Below are positions 45,696-58,656 of a stretch of DNA of 64,000 bases, piece by piece (the stretch's first letter is position 1; each line of letters opens with the position of its first letter). The stretch spans positions 23,026,233 through 23,090,232 of the forward strand of contig OY282610.1 of the NCBI GenBank assembly GCA_958298945.1, in the 5' to 3' direction. This stretch comes from Atherix ibis. Lineage: Eukaryota; Arthropoda; Insecta; Diptera; Athericidae. A model generated the notes under the pieces. The model worked only from the letters and a program-made list of their open reading frames with translations. It was not told where the DNA came from and made no database searches. A program made the position numbers and the translations under genes.

Positions 45696-48382
45696 ATGTC
45701 AGACAACATCAAATTTTTGACGAACAAGTTGTATCCTTATCAAACAGGCAGACAATAGTCAGCCATCACTCAGCCAACTAGTCAACCATACCCGAGGTAG
45801 ACGTATTGGCAGATGATATTTTAATTTCGTTCAAAGCACATCAGCACATGAAAATGTTCGTACAGCAACTCGAAATACGATTATCACCTCCCAAAAACTA
45901 CTCATTAATTTTCAAGCTTTTTTTATGAATAATTAAATAACAAAATGATTCTATAGTAAAAGAAAAGATTTTATAAAATTCAACAAATCAATGCAAAAAA
46001 ATGCTAAACATTTTTTTTAAAAACAATTCATTAACTTGGTTCTAGAAAGTTTATCAATAGAACAAAATAATGTGCTTACTACAGTGAATACAGCGAAAGA
46101 ATGGCATGACTAACGTGAATGATGGTGTTAGATGAATTCGTGCCATAGCTGATATTACACACAGTAGAAGACAGACGGTTTGGCTGACAAATCGAAATAT
46201 GGCTATGTCACATTCATGCTATTCGACTAGATGGTCACTTAAAATTTACTGATTCGTAAGCAACTTCTGTTAAAATTACTTCGCTGAAGAGTCAGCAAGG
46301 TAAGTCAATAACTCAAATCAGACTAGTAGACGATCAGCCAATTTTGGGACGATTCTGACATCACGTTTGAATTTCATAAATAAAAATAAATTATAGTCAC
46401 AACTATTGTATAAGGCGGATGATCAAACAATAGCACTCTGGATTGTAGTGTGTAATAAAATGAAATTGATGGCACTGCGATTATATAATCAGAGTATGAG
46501 AAAGATTAGCCACCATTTTCTTGTTAAAATTTCGTATTCTGCTTAATTTTTGTAAGATGTATCTCCAATTCCCTAATTATAAACGCAGGTCTCATTATCT
46601 TATATAGCTTTTCACCGCTCTTAATTAAATATTTTTGAAATTCCATCAAGCCATCCATTTAAGACATTTAGTTTCTATCGGCACAAAGCTTACTGACAGA
46701 TTGTTTTTATTAATGTACTCTGTATTTACTTATGGCTATACTACATCAGAAGTTCCGGATAGGAAAATCTGCCTAAAACAGGACATTTTAAATTCCATCA
46801 ATTTTTAGGACAGAAGAAAATTTTTGTTATCAGTGCAATTTTGGTTAGCTCGTGAAGATGGCGGGGCGATCGTTTGCAAGAAAAATAGTCCAGAATAATT
46901 TGAAAAGTATTTTATAAATTCCTTAAAATTATTTATGCTAATAAATTGAATTTATCATTTTTTTAAAAATAATAATAGTAGTAATTAATAGTTTTGATAG
47001 AATGAATTTTGTTATTGTAGTTTAAACAAAGCTCAATAGATGGTGTTGTTATTTCTCAAAGTATGAGTGCGGTTCTTCACAAATGTCAGCTCAGTAAAGA
47101 AATGCTCATTGTGCATATTTGCTCTTTTCTTCTCTTCTCTTCTTCACACCAGTAATTATTTGATTAGAATTTTTGGAAAATTTTAAATAAATGGCGCCAA
47201 ATTGAAATAGTTAAGTTAAGAACGTGGTTTTTTATAATCAATGTAATTATTATTTTTGAAATAGGGAACCAAGTAATCTAGAAAAGGTTCTCTTTTTTAA
47301 ACTTTAGATTTCCCCGCCATCAGGATAGGGGCAGTTGAATTTAAAAAAAAAATGTTTCCTTAATATTTATTGTCTGAGCTATGATTTGATAAAGTCATCG
47401 GTTTCTTCTTCTTCATGGTAGTTGATGAGATAACTTTTTAATTTCAGTAAAATAGGCTCAATATTCCTCTGACCATTGAGATCTATTTGAAATTAGTTAT
47501 ACATTTTGCTCTGTTTTTAAGGGAACACAGAGAATTTGTTAAAATGTACTTTTATTCTAAAGTTTTTCAACTATTTATGGCCGATTCATAGACATGTGCC
47601 AAGGATCACCATGACTTTGAGACCATTTGGCGACTTCATTGTTCGTGTCAGAAGCTATCTAAACGAGACTGGTCTGCTTTTTTTAGATTTCGTGGCGCAG
47701 ATTAGTGTGTTGTACAAGTTTACAAAAAGTTGTTGGATTCATGAGTTCCACTATGAGAGGATTCCTGCTCGCACTGATAAAAAAATGTCGCTATTGATGC
47801 AGTCATTGTGTCTGCTATTTTGGAAAAATACAAAATCGAAAAAAAAAATCAATTTTAAAACTTCACCGAGTATTTTTTTGTAAAAAATTTTGAAAAATTG
47901 AAAAGTTGAATTTTTTTCAACTTTTACGAAAAGTTTTTGAACAAATTTGACAAAAAATTAACTTTAAGGGACAAGAAAAAAAAATCAATTTTTCATTTTT
48001 GCTTGTTTTTATTTCTGCGCATTTTTCAAAAAACAAAATTAACTTTAGTTGGTGAAAAATTTATTATTTTTTAAACTTTAATTAGTTGGAGCAACGTCGA
48101 TGGAAGTGGGTCTCCTCTACTCCCACTTCATGCTGAACAAGATTGAAAATTAAAATAATTATGTAAATCTGCTTGTTACAATACAATTGTGGTGGCTGAT
48201 AAAAAAAATAACCTTCTACCCCTCTTTACAAAAAAAATGATATTTTTTTTCACAAAAATATTCGACACAACCTGTTTAACAATAAGTGATGTTGAATTGT
48301 GTTGTGGTCGAGGTCCTGTGGGAAGGATAAAAGTAAAAGAAATCATTGAAAGCCCCGAAATTAATATGGAAATAATTTACTT
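45696..48382 (+). other. Rab35 intron 1, no gene seen
   Basis: Mixed AT-rich DNA. Short open frames (47536-47883, 48189-48392) have no recognisable product. No exon encoding the rest of the Rab35 GTPase fold was found. Confidence 0.35.
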
Positions 48383-49312
48383 GAATCCGTAATTAACCAT
48401 AAATAAAATTTGCAATTGTCAACACTATCGATGCGACCATGCGAACATTGGTAATGGAACACGAAACGAACCCTTTTTGACAGAAAGCGAATTTTCTATT
48501 TCGATCATGTTTCGCACTCTTACTACCGCCTGTACCATCTTCCTACTCTAAATATAGGCGTCTTATATAGGCGCTTTTATTTTCCTTAAAAAAAATTTTA
48601 TTCCAGAAACTTTTTCATTTGAATTTTTTTGTCAACAAATTTTGTTAAATTTTTTCATCACGAATTTTTCTCTCCAATAAATTTTTATGCATTTTTCTGC
48701 CATGAAATTTTCTTCAATTTTCCTTAAAAAGATTTTATTCAAGAAAGGCTCAAAATGAATCCGTAATTAACCATAAATAAAATTTTCCATTGCCAACACT
48801 ATCGATGCGACCATGCGAACATTGGTAATGGAACACGAAACGAACCCTTTTTGACAGAAAGCGATTTTTCTATTTCGATCATGTTTCGCACTCTTACTAC
48901 CGCCTGTACCATCTTCCTACTCTAAATATAGGTCTCTTATATAGGCGCTTTTATTTTCCTTAAAAAAAATTTATTCCAGAAACTTTTTCATTTGAATTTT
49001 TTTGTCAATAAATTTTGTTAAATTTTTTCATCACGAATTTTTCTCTCCAATAAATTTTTATGCATTTTTCTGCCATGAAATTTTCTTCAATTTTCCTTAA
49101 AAAGATTTTATTCAAGAAAGGCTCAAAATGAATCCGTAATTAACCATAAATAAAATTTGCCATTGCCAACACTATCGATGCGACCATGCGAACATTGGTA
49201 ATGGAACACGAAACGAACCCTTTTTGACAGAAAGCGATTTTTCTATTTCGATCATGTTTCGCACTCTTACTACCGCCTGTACCATCTTCCTACTCTAAAT
49301 ATAGGCGCTGTT
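48383..49312 (+). repeat. tandem repeat, 373-374 bp unit, about 2.5 copies
   Basis: GAATCCGTAATTAACCATAA starts at 48383, 48757 and 49130. Each full unit contains a unique part (CACTATCGATGCGACCATGC ... CTACCGCCTGTACCATC) and a part (48600-48740) closely related to the 122-bp satellite unit at 50740-52200. The third unit stops after ATATAGGCGC. Confidence 0.95.
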
Positions 49313-50739
49313 GAAAACTTTTTTGCTCAATTTGCAATTTTTCTTAACTAATTATCGTAATTATTACAATTTAGTTGGCGAATTTTGTAAATAATTTTAT
49401 TTTTTCATAGAAGAAAACAATTTAAACTATTTTTCCATCAGTTTTGTTACAGTTAAAAAAACAAAGATTTTTCATTATTTTATCGTGTAAACAATTTTAA
49501 TAAAAATTTATTTTTGAATTATTTTCATTTATGGCATTTTCAGTTAGATTTAAAAAGAAACGAATTAGATTTTAAGGAAAATAATTCTTTGTTCATTGTG
49601 TGTGTGTGTGTTTTTTTTTTAAATTTTCAAAAATGATCTCCAACAAATCGGGGAGAATATTTGAGAGAATTAATTAAAGTTTTCCATTGTCAATCCATGA
49701 AAATGGAGAACTGTACGCATAAATTCTATAATTAGAACCAAAGATGGCGTGGAAAATTCCAGATCGTACATTAAATAGTAAATGGTGAAGTCGATGGGTG
49801 GAGTTAATATGGCAAAATTTCCACTAATTTTCTCAATATCTAATTTTGTACTTGACTGTTTTGATTTAGTTTTTATGTTGTTTTTTTTTTTTGCTGTGAA
49901 CTAGAAATAATAGGAAAATATTTTTTGATTAAATATTTATCGGCTACTTGCAGTGTTACGAAACGTCATCCACCCTCAACAAAAAAAAAAAAAAACCGGT
50001 GACTATTCGACGAAAGTGGAAATCACACAGTTTAAAATATCACAACTTGGAGTAGTTGATTTTTTCTGTACTTTTCCTGATTATACCTTTTGATGAAAAA
50101 AAAAGCATTGGAAATGGGAAAATTCTACTTAATAAACTTTTGAACTTTTCTTATTTAGAAGGAGCAGTTTGCGCTTATCCAGTTTCTTGTGTTCAACATA
50201 AAATATTGGCAAACATATATAAGAGCAGCAGCAGCGTCACTTTTCCAATATAAATAGCCTCCAGCTAATCATTCAGTTTATGCAATATAAATTTAGAATA
50301 TTCCATGGAGTTTATGGGGGCAATTATTTTTCAAATTCGGTTACTGTGCAGCCAAAAACCAAATCGAAAGTAATCGTCAGTTTGTTTACTTCCGTAAACT
50401 ATTTCTTCTCCGCTCGCCTACCATTTCTTCTGTGCACTATCGTTTTTATCCACAAAAACTTTTCTTATCTAAATATCAAAGTGTTCTTTTGAACTAAATA
50501 TCAAAGTCTTCTTCGTTTTGTTTACATAAATTCACCTAGTTTCGTATTCATTCTTGAAATTTGATAGAAAATATTCTTTAAAAATAAATCACCAACAAAA
50601 AAACTCATTTGCAAACCCGATCAATCCGCCCCCCCCCCCCCCCCCCCTCCAAACAAACAAACAAAATTCATAAAAATATTAGTTTTGTAAAGAGCCAATT
50701 TCATTCAATGAAATTTTTTTAAAAAACGTTTCAACAAAA
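49313..50739 (+). other. intron 1 DNA with a TG run and a 17-18 bp C homopolymer
   Basis: TG run at about 49598-49612 and an unusually long C run at 50630-50647 in otherwise AT-rich DNA. No gene seen. Confidence 0.5.
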
Positions 50740-52235
50740 TTCATTGAATTTTTTTCTGTCAACAAATATTGTTGAATTTTTTCACCACGAATTTTTCTCT
50801 CCAATAAATTTTTATGCATTTTCCTGCCATGAAATTTTGTTCAATTTTATTCCAGAAACTTTTTCATTTGAATTTTTCTCTCCACAAATTTTGTTGAATT
50901 TTTTCGTCACGAATTTTTCTCTCCAAAAAAATTTTATGCATTTTTCTGCCATGAAATTTTGTTCAATTTTATTGCAGAAACTTTTTTATTTGAGTTTTTC
51001 TGTCCACAAATTTTGTTGAATTTTTCTCTCCAACAAATTTTTATGCATTTTCCTGCCATGAAATTTTATTCAATTTTATTCCACAAACTTTTTCATTTAA
51101 ATTTTTCTGTTAAATAATTTTGTTGGAGGTTTTCTGTCCACAAATTTTGTTGAATTTTTCCATCACGAATATTTCTCTCCTACAAATTTTTATGCATTTT
51201 TCTGCCATGAAATTTTGTTCAATTTTATTCCAGAAACTTTTTCATTTGAATTTTTCTCTCCACAAATTTTGTTGAATTTTTCGTCACGAATTTTTCTCTC
51301 CAACAAATTTTAATGCATTTTTCTGCCATGAAATTTTGTTCAATTTTATTGCAGAAACTTTTTTATTTGAGTTTTTCTGTCCACAAATTTTGTTGAATTT
51401 TTCTCTCCAGCAAATTTTTATGCATTTTTCTGCCAAGAAATTTTGTTCAATTTTATTCCAGAGACTTTTTTATTTGAGTTTTTCTATCAACAAATTTTGT
51501 TGAATTTTTCATCACGAATTTTTCTCTCCAACAAATTTTTATGCATTTTTCTGCCATGAAATTTTATTCAATTTTATTCCAGAAACTTTTTCATTTGAAT
51601 TTTTCTGTTAAATAATTTTGTTGGAGGTTTTCTGTCCACAAATTTTGTTGAATTTTTCCATTACGAATTTTTCTCTCCAACAAATTTTTATGCATTTTTC
51701 TGCCATGAAATTTTGTTCAATTTTATTCTAGAAACTTTTTCATTTGAATTTTTCTCTCTACAAATTTTGTTGAATTTTTTCATCACGAATTTTTCTCTCC
51801 AACAAATTTTTATGCATTTTTCTGCCAAGAAATTTTGTTCAATTTTATTCCAGAAACTTTTTCATTTGAATTTTTCTCTCCACAAATTTTGTTGAATTTT
51901 TTCATCACGAATTTTTCTCTCCAACAAATTTTTATGCATTTTTCTGCCAAGAAATTTTGTTCAATTTTATTCCAGAAACTTTTTCATTTGAATTTTTCTC
52001 TCCACAAATTTTGTTGAATTTTTTCATCACGAATTTTTCTCTCCAACAAATTTTTATGCATTTTTCTGCCATGAAGTTTTGTTCAATTTTATTCTAGAAA
52101 CTTTTTTATTTGAGTTTTTCTGTCAACAAATTTTGTTGAATTTTTCTCTCCAATAAATTTTTAAGCATTTTTCTGCCATGAAATTTTGTTCAATTTTTCC
52201 TTAAAAAAATTGTATTCCCGAAACTTTTTCATTTG
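50740..52235 (+). repeat. satellite array, mixed 107/122/149-bp units
   Basis: Twelve occurrences of the ATGCATTTTTCTGCCA(T/A)GAAA box are spaced 122, 107, 149, 121, 107, 121, 149, 122, 122, 122 and 107 bp. The 107 form lacks about 15 bp around TTCATCACGAATT, and the 149 form has an extra TTAAATAATTTTGTTGGAGG segment. Open reading frames across it only follow the repeat. Confidence 0.95.
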
Positions 52236-54829
52236 AGGTTTTCTGTCAACAAATTTTCTTGAATTTTTTTCATAAGAAATATTATTAAATTTTGATTAAT
52301 ATTTCTTACAACAAATTTTTGTTAATATTTATTTTTTTTAATTTTAATAATCTAGCAAATGTTTATGAATTTTTTCTAAAACTGAGTTTTTCTTTATTGA
52401 AAAAAAATTTTTGAATTAATTTTTATAGCAAGTTTAAGAATTTTTTCTGTCAACACAATTTGTTGAATTTTTTTCATAAGAAAAAAAACGTCTTCAAAAA
52501 CTAAATATTAGCATTTATTGAAAGAACGGACAATTGTTCAATAGGATTTGTTTTTGTAAAAAAATTTTAACAAATATTTATGGTAAATTTTACTAAATTT
52601 TTACTGCCATGAAATTTTGTTAAATATTGTATTTCCTTAAATCAATTTATAGAATTTTATTTTTTTTTTTGAACAAAAAATGTTTGAATTTTTTTATTAA
52701 AACTAAATTTTTTTAGTTAAATTTGTTAATTTAGCAAAATTTGTTTTTTTAGAGGATTTTTCTTTTAACAAATTTGATTGAATTTTTCTATTAGTAAATT
52801 TTACCGAATTTTGTTGAACAAATGCTAATGTTTCATCATTCAAGAATATCTTTGTCAATTTATTTGAACATTTTTCCATATAATTGGTAAAAATCTCTTA
52901 GGTGAAAAAAAATCTGGTTCTGGTAATTATTGCCAGATTTTTCAAAAATTAGGAAACAAATTTAAAAATAAAATTGATGGAAATTTTCGATTTTTTTTCC
53001 CACCAAAATGAACATTTAACTTTTCTGAAAGTTAAAAGTTAAAATGACTCCAAAAAAAATCTCTACGTTAGATATTGATAAAAACAAGAAAAATAATTTG
53101 TTATAGAAGAAATGGAGGAGAAGAAAAAAAACTGCAAAATTGTGGAGTCTTCCTATACCAGAGAGATGAGGTTGGTGGGGGGCTGGCACATAAATCGGAG
53201 ATGTCCAAAGTGTATGATTAAGCGTTTAAAATTCGCTAGAAAAACTGAAGAGCTTGTGAATGGAGATTTTTCGTTTCCAATCTGAGAAAATGATTCATTC
53301 GATCGGATGACAGTACAACGGCTGTTCGGAAGCAGTTGTAAACAAAACAGCAACAATAATAATAAGAGCAGCAGTTTAACAATAACAAATCAGACACATT
53401 TAGAGTTCCAAAAAGAGATGGGGAGAAGGGGAAAGGGTAGTGATAAAGCAATTTTTTTTTCAGATATTTTTCTTCATTCCACTCACATTATTGCATTTAA
53501 TCAAATTCTACGAAAACTTGGCGTTCTTGATATCAATAGTAATGGCCTTGTGTGCAAGCTGGCTGAACAACTGTTTCGTTTATGATGATGCGCTTTTATG
53601 TTAGGCTCTGTTATGTTACGTATTCGCATTTATCTAAAAGCTGAGATTTCTGGTAAACCCGGTAGAACCTTCAAGTGCAATCCAACCACGAGAAATATTA
53701 CCGTAAACAGTGGATACCGATTAGTGCATAAAATAATCAATCCCAAACAACGGGGTGTGTGGCTCTGTAAAATATTTTTTTGTTATTTCTTTTCAAATCT
53801 TTATCGTCTGATTAAATAAACACCTGAACACATCTGTAATTGACTCAATATCGCTACCGACATTGTTGATGCACCGCAAGCACCTTGCAACGTAACATTA
53901 AGTATGGAAGAAAAAAATCAACAATTTCAGTATTGATCGCCTTAACCTCAGAATTTCGTAAACACATAATTTGTTCGAGATTGATTTTAAGTCTCAATAC
54001 TCGGAAAGATGGGATATGATGACGTTGCTTTTTGTATTGGAAAAAAACAAAAAAAAACACCAAATGTGTTGATTGACAAACTTCCTAAAAAAAAAAAAAA
54101 ATTATCTACTTCCTACTCTAAAAAAAAGACTGAAAATACAAAAAGCCATAATAAATTATTTTGTGCACACTTTTTTTTGAGAATTTTTTTGCTTGTTTTT
54201 GCATAACTGATACACCATCAGTGTTATTTATTCCAAGAATCATTAAAGAAAATCATACAAAATATATAAAAGTAGTTTTCTCATCCTTTTTAAAGGAGTT
54301 TTCAAAATGAACGATCTCCGAATATGCCATCTCTCGGTAGGTATTGTCACCTACTTACTATCAGTAAATATCGAACGAAGAAATGAGCAAACAAGATGGC
54401 GTTCAAAGAAGACCAAACGAAAAATGTCCGAATCATTTTCATTTTTCTTATTTCTTATTTCTTTTCTTAGCATTATTGTATGATTAATTTTTTAAATATA
54501 TTGTATTGCAGCTATGATGAGGAAGGAAGGGATTTGGTTTTATGGTCGGTGAGATTTTGGAATTATTTTTTAAAATTAAAAACTTCCAAAAGTGAAGCAA
54601 AGTAAAGTCTGCCTTTTTAATTCGTAAATATTGAAAATAAAATGGAAGAACAATAATTCATTAATTAGTATCAAATTAAGAATAAATTATTTAAAGAAAA
54701 AATGGTCAAATTGAGTTTTTGTCGAAAAGATGGGGCACTCCCATAGTCGAGACTTCCTTGTAGGATTAATAGGAGTAGTATTATATTTTTTAACGTAAAT
54801 TATTTGTCATTAAACACTAAAACCACGAG
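52236..54829 (+). other. intron or intergenic DNA, no gene seen
   Basis: 52236-52900 is a T-rich zone with very diverged echoes of the satellite (CAACAAATTTTTGTT-type words). 53300-53820 has several short open frames on both strands without a recognised product. Confidence 0.35.
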
Positions 54830-55915
54830 TCGCCTACGACCATAGGGATTGAGTTACACTCAATCAACGCACCACCATTACTGGCAGTTTACAGTCAGTA
54901 ATCAGTTACAAGCTGATTACTCCAACTGCTAGTGGCGAGGCCTATCTAAACATCCACTGTCATAAGCAATCCAGAGACCATACCCGCAATATGGGTATTA
55001 ACCGCAGCCACCACGTTGCTGCCTAGGGCGCCTTACCATTGTCGGGTACAGTGTGTTTTATCACCATGGGTCACCTCGATTCCCGTGGTGTCAATTTTTG
55101 TTTTAAGAGTACTTCGGTTTGTACTCCGCTCATGAGCTATGGTAAGGAATCTTGTAAAATCCTAGGCTTGGCTAAGCCAGCTCAGGTACGCGAGTTCGCC
55201 AGGACACGAATGTACAACCGGAATCGACCTTTGTCTTTCACCCGGTTGTAGCGACCTTGCGTGCCATTAACACCTCTCAAAAAGTGCCACGGCAAATTTA
55301 TTAAAGCAATCATATCGTTCTCTCATAACTTAACACACCACTTACATCCCCACTCTCATCATTCACCACGATTCCACATGCACCTAGGTCACGCAAAACC
55401 CCTAGTACAGGCCACACTCAATGAGAAGGTGCTTGGCACTATCCTCCGCCAGTCCACTAGGGCATCTAGCCTCCACAGTCAGCCCACGCCCGTACAGGAA
55501 CCCATTCATACTGCCGTGTCCCGTGAGTAAATACCCAAGGAACAGACCAAATTCAAATCCAGACGCAGATACAAAGCACGCATCCGAAATGAACATGTGC
55601 GTCCATCTGATATTCACACTCTCATCCCATCGACGTTGTCAAATTTCACACACTTTATTTAGAGCCAGTACACGCCGCTAGCGTGGACTAAGATCCTGAA
55701 TCTCATCATTCATAATCGGACAACCAGCAAGCGGGATGCCCCACTGTAGACGGTAGTGAATGCTTCCATGCACCACCTCCAGGTCCCATGGAATTTCTCC
55801 CATGAGAACCTGCATCGCATCGGTTGATACGGCTCTCCTTTCAAAAAGTATCATGGCAAATCTATTAAAGCATTCATATAAAACTGCTATGGGGTTGAGA
55901 TAGGATGTCATATTT
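54830..55915 (-). pseudogene. LOA/R1-like non-LTR retrotransposon, 3' fragment
   Basis: The minus strand at 55911-55678 reads FERRAVSTDAMQVLMGEIPW then DLEVVHGSIHYRLQWGIPL, the region after the reverse transcriptase in R1/LOA-type elements ('R-VST-AL-VL-GVIPLDL-V'). 55617-55402 reads LGYLLTGHGSMNGFLYGRGL and CPSGLAEDSAKHLLIECGLY, the C-terminal cysteine/histidine motif ('C-CG---E---HLL-ECP-Y') with one Cys changed to Ser. 55400-54830 would be the 3' UTR. The block is clearly more GC-rich than its surroundings. Clade is assigned from memory of motifs. Confidence 0.75.
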
Positions 55916-56668
55916 TTCCTTGAATACCTTTTTGTTTTTGTTTTTCTAGATAGTCTCCACTTTTTTTTTAAAGTCTAAAGTTGTAAATATTTTTTTTATA
56001 ATCAATTTCGATCAGTAATTCTCTTTATACCTTTTTTTGCATATAAGATTACCTAGAATTTTTTTTCTTCTGAACTCTCTACTTCCGATTCCGTGCACTA
56101 TAATACAAAAGCGCAGCACTTCCAACATCCACCCAGAAGTGTCATCGTCTTCCTTTTCATGTTTGTGTCGTCGGAATTTTTCGTTTCGCTCTTTTTTTAA
56201 TTTTATTTCGTCGACAATTAAATTTTTCCCCGTTTTTTTTTTAATTATTAATTTTTTGTCTTTTTACCCGTCATCCTCTTGTGTTAGTTTCATTTTTTTT
56301 TAACAAACAATTACATTTGCCTATAGCCAGAAACATAGAAAACAGTAATAGTTAGTCAGATGAGCAGGTATTTTCTTTTACAGGTTCTGATGAAAGATTT
56401 ATGTCGCAAAATAACGGTAAACTGTATACAATCAAAAATTCTTTGAAGTTTCTTCGATTATACCGTGTTGACTATTCCACGCCTGATGGTTAACTGATTA
56501 ACTAAAATTAAGTGCGTGAGATTGGTTAATAATTAAACGCAAACAAGAGGGAAAAAAATTGTTAACATTTTTTTAAAAAATTTATTGTAAATTCTTATTA
56601 AAAAAAAAAGAAAAAATCTGCTTCTTTCTGTTTGTGATATAATAAAAAAAACTTTCTATCCTTGTACG
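55916..56668. other. T-rich DNA, no gene seen
   Basis: Nothing recognised. Confidence 0.35.
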
Positions 56669-57280
56669 AGGTCTGTTCAAAAAGTATCACGAATTTTGAA
56701 TTTCCGCTGATTACGTATATTCGATTTTAGATTTTTTTGTGGCGTTATGTTGGTACTCATGTCTCTCACTTATGCCGACAAGTTTGACCATTTTGAATGT
56801 TCAGTAAATTTTTGACAGCTGCTTTGCTTGCACGTGTTTTGGCTCGTCTTCTATTTTTGCCCATTCCAAAAAATAGATCAAAGAATCTATTTCCGGAACA
56901 AGAAAAAGTCACAGGGGGGCCAGATCTGGGGAATACAGTGACTGCGCCATTATTAGTGTGTTTTTTTTGGCCAAAAGTTCGCGCGCAAGCAACGATGCGT
57001 GAGCAGGGACGTTATTATGGTGCAAAAGCCAATTTTTGTTCTTTTTGAACCAAAGAAAGTCGAAAATGCAAGCCAGGCAGGGGTGTTTATGGTCCCGATA
57101 CTGTCACAGCCAATTATGCACAATTTTGGTTTTGTCGATTCCGTTGCGATATTTTCGATGTAAAAGGTAGGCCCACCGTCGAAAATGTCGATAAAATCGT
57201 GCAAATTATCGAAGTAAACCGGCATATTAATATTAGTAGACGTAGGAGCTACCTTTAAATACACGAATTGACGCAAAAAA
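56669..57280 (-). pseudogene. mariner-type transposase fragment, minus strand
   Basis: GAGGTCTGTTCAAAAAGTAT at 56669 looks like a mariner terminal inverted repeat. On the minus strand 57040-56920 reads HHNNVPAHASLLARELLAKK and then SLYSPDLAP, the 'HHDNAPAH ... YSPDLAP' signature of the mariner C-terminal catalytic domain, with Asn in place of the catalytic Asp (HHNN for HHDN). The N-terminal half is not visible. Confidence 0.75.
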
Positions 57281-57284
57281 AAAC

Positions 57285-57800
57285 ATGATGGATCTAATTT
57301 CTGCGAAGACTTGGAACGAAGTTGACCCATTTCTTACACGGGTGGTGACTGGGGATGATAAATCGGTGACATACGACAATATTTTACGAAAAATATTGTG
57401 GTCAAATAGTGCGGTGAAGCTGCTGGCCAAACCAGGACTAACGACCAGAAAGGTTTTGCTATGCATTTGATGGGACTAGAAAGGAATCATTTACTATGAG
57501 ATGCTTTCATATGGCCAAACGCCTAAATTCGGACCTTTACTGTCAACAATTGGACCGTTTGATCAGAAGCGGCGTAAATTGTCCAACAGGAGAGGTGTTG
57601 TGTTCCATCATATTGAGTCGCCAGAAACTTCGGGAGAAAATGGTTGGAAAGTCTTGATTATAGTCTGGACCTGGCAACAATATGGATTACCATATTTTTT
57701 TATCATTGCAAAACTTTTTCAGTGATAAAAAATAGGCATCAAGAGAGGATTTGGAAAATTGAGCCAAAAGGGACCATGGCTTCTATGGGAGAGGCATTAT
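57285..57800 (+). pseudogene. mariner transposase fragment, cecropia-like type
   Basis: The plus strand reads FLTRVVTGDDKSVTYDNILR (about 57330; 'FLDRIVTGDEKWVLYDN'), AKPGLTTRKVLLCI*WD*KG (about 57423; second catalytic D), GIIYYEMLSYGQT (about 57490), NRRGVVFHHI (about 57580) and GWKVLI (about 57639). Two stops and shifts are present, and the N-terminal third and 'SPDLAP' are lost or diverged. It differs in lineage from both neighbouring mariner fragments. Confidence 0.8.
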
Positions 57801-57950
57801 GAAGTTACCTTTAAAGGTAATGTTTGAGTGAGCGTATTAAGCTACCATAGGCACGCCATACTTTTTTTTATGAGTTTGACATCTGTCAACATTAATCAGT
57901 GCACATTGTCAGCAATTCCGTACAACAACATACATTTTTCCTTTGGTAAT

Positions 57951-58656
57951 CAGGTCTAGTTTTGTGCCAGAAAAAGAGCATATGCGGGAAGCTCTGCTTT
58001 TCTGCTTCAATTTGAAGAAATCGGTTGCCGAATCGCATCGAATGCTTATACAGTGCTTTATCGGAAACAACGTGCCGAGATTGGTTTCGTCGTTTCAAAG
58101 ACGGCAATTTTGACTTGAAAATCGGCCTAGGAAGGTTGAGGACCATCAATTGCAGGTGTTACTCAACCAGCCATTTCAATGCGTCTGCGTGCCATCGCAG
58201 ACGCATTGAAATGGCTGGTTCAATCCGAAGATTGAAAAGATCGGAAATGGTTGCCACATGAATTGAACGGTAGGCAAATGGAGCGACGCCAAAACACATG
58301 CAAAATCTGGCTCGCCAGACAAAAAAGAAAGTCATTCCATACAGGCTATGAAAAGTGGATATATTTCGAGAATCCTAAACGCAATAAATCATGGGTTGAT
58401 CCCGGCCAACCATCAACATCTTCCCCAAGACCAAATCACTTCGGACGGAAGACGATCCTGTGCGTTTGGTGGGATAAGCAGGGTATAGTCTACTATGAGA
58501 TGTTTAAACCTGGTGAAACTGTCAATGCCCACTGCTACCACCAACAAAATGTGTAGCTAGCGAGGGCAAGTACTTTGAACAAATTTGTTTTTGCTTTTTA
58601 TGAAAAAAAACATGTTTTTTTGATTAAAAACAGCGGATTTAAGCTTATACACCTGG
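57951..58656 (+). pseudogene. mariner transposase, mauritiana (Mos1-like) type, with 3' terminus
   Basis: Second copy of the element at 12757-13385. It opens at about 57951 SSFVPEKEHMREALLFCFN, then has a deletion, WFRRFKDGNFDLK (58078), an inserted palindrome (58165-58220), HELNGRQMERRQNTCKIWLA (58259), GRKTILCVWWDKQGIVYYEM (58444) and PGETVNAHCYHQQN. A TACACCTGG followed by TA at 58648-58658 fits the 3' terminal repeat and TA target of Mos1-type elements. The 5' terminal repeat is not seen. Confidence 0.85.
58165..58220. repeat. perfect 25-bp inverted repeat inside the mariner relic
   Basis: 58165-58189 (AACCAGCCATTTCAATGCGT plus CTGCG) is exactly complementary to 58196-58220, with a 6-base loop TGCCAT. 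The related copy at about 13057 has only the left arm. Confidence 0.97.

Noticed and set aside
50744..52017. Repeated Phe-rich ORFs of 60-91 codons
   Set aside because: They simply follow the 122-bp satellite unit (divisible only by chance) and have satellite composition.
48383..52235. CRISPR-like regular repeats
   Set aside because: Units are contiguous satellites without unique spacers, in a eukaryotic intron.
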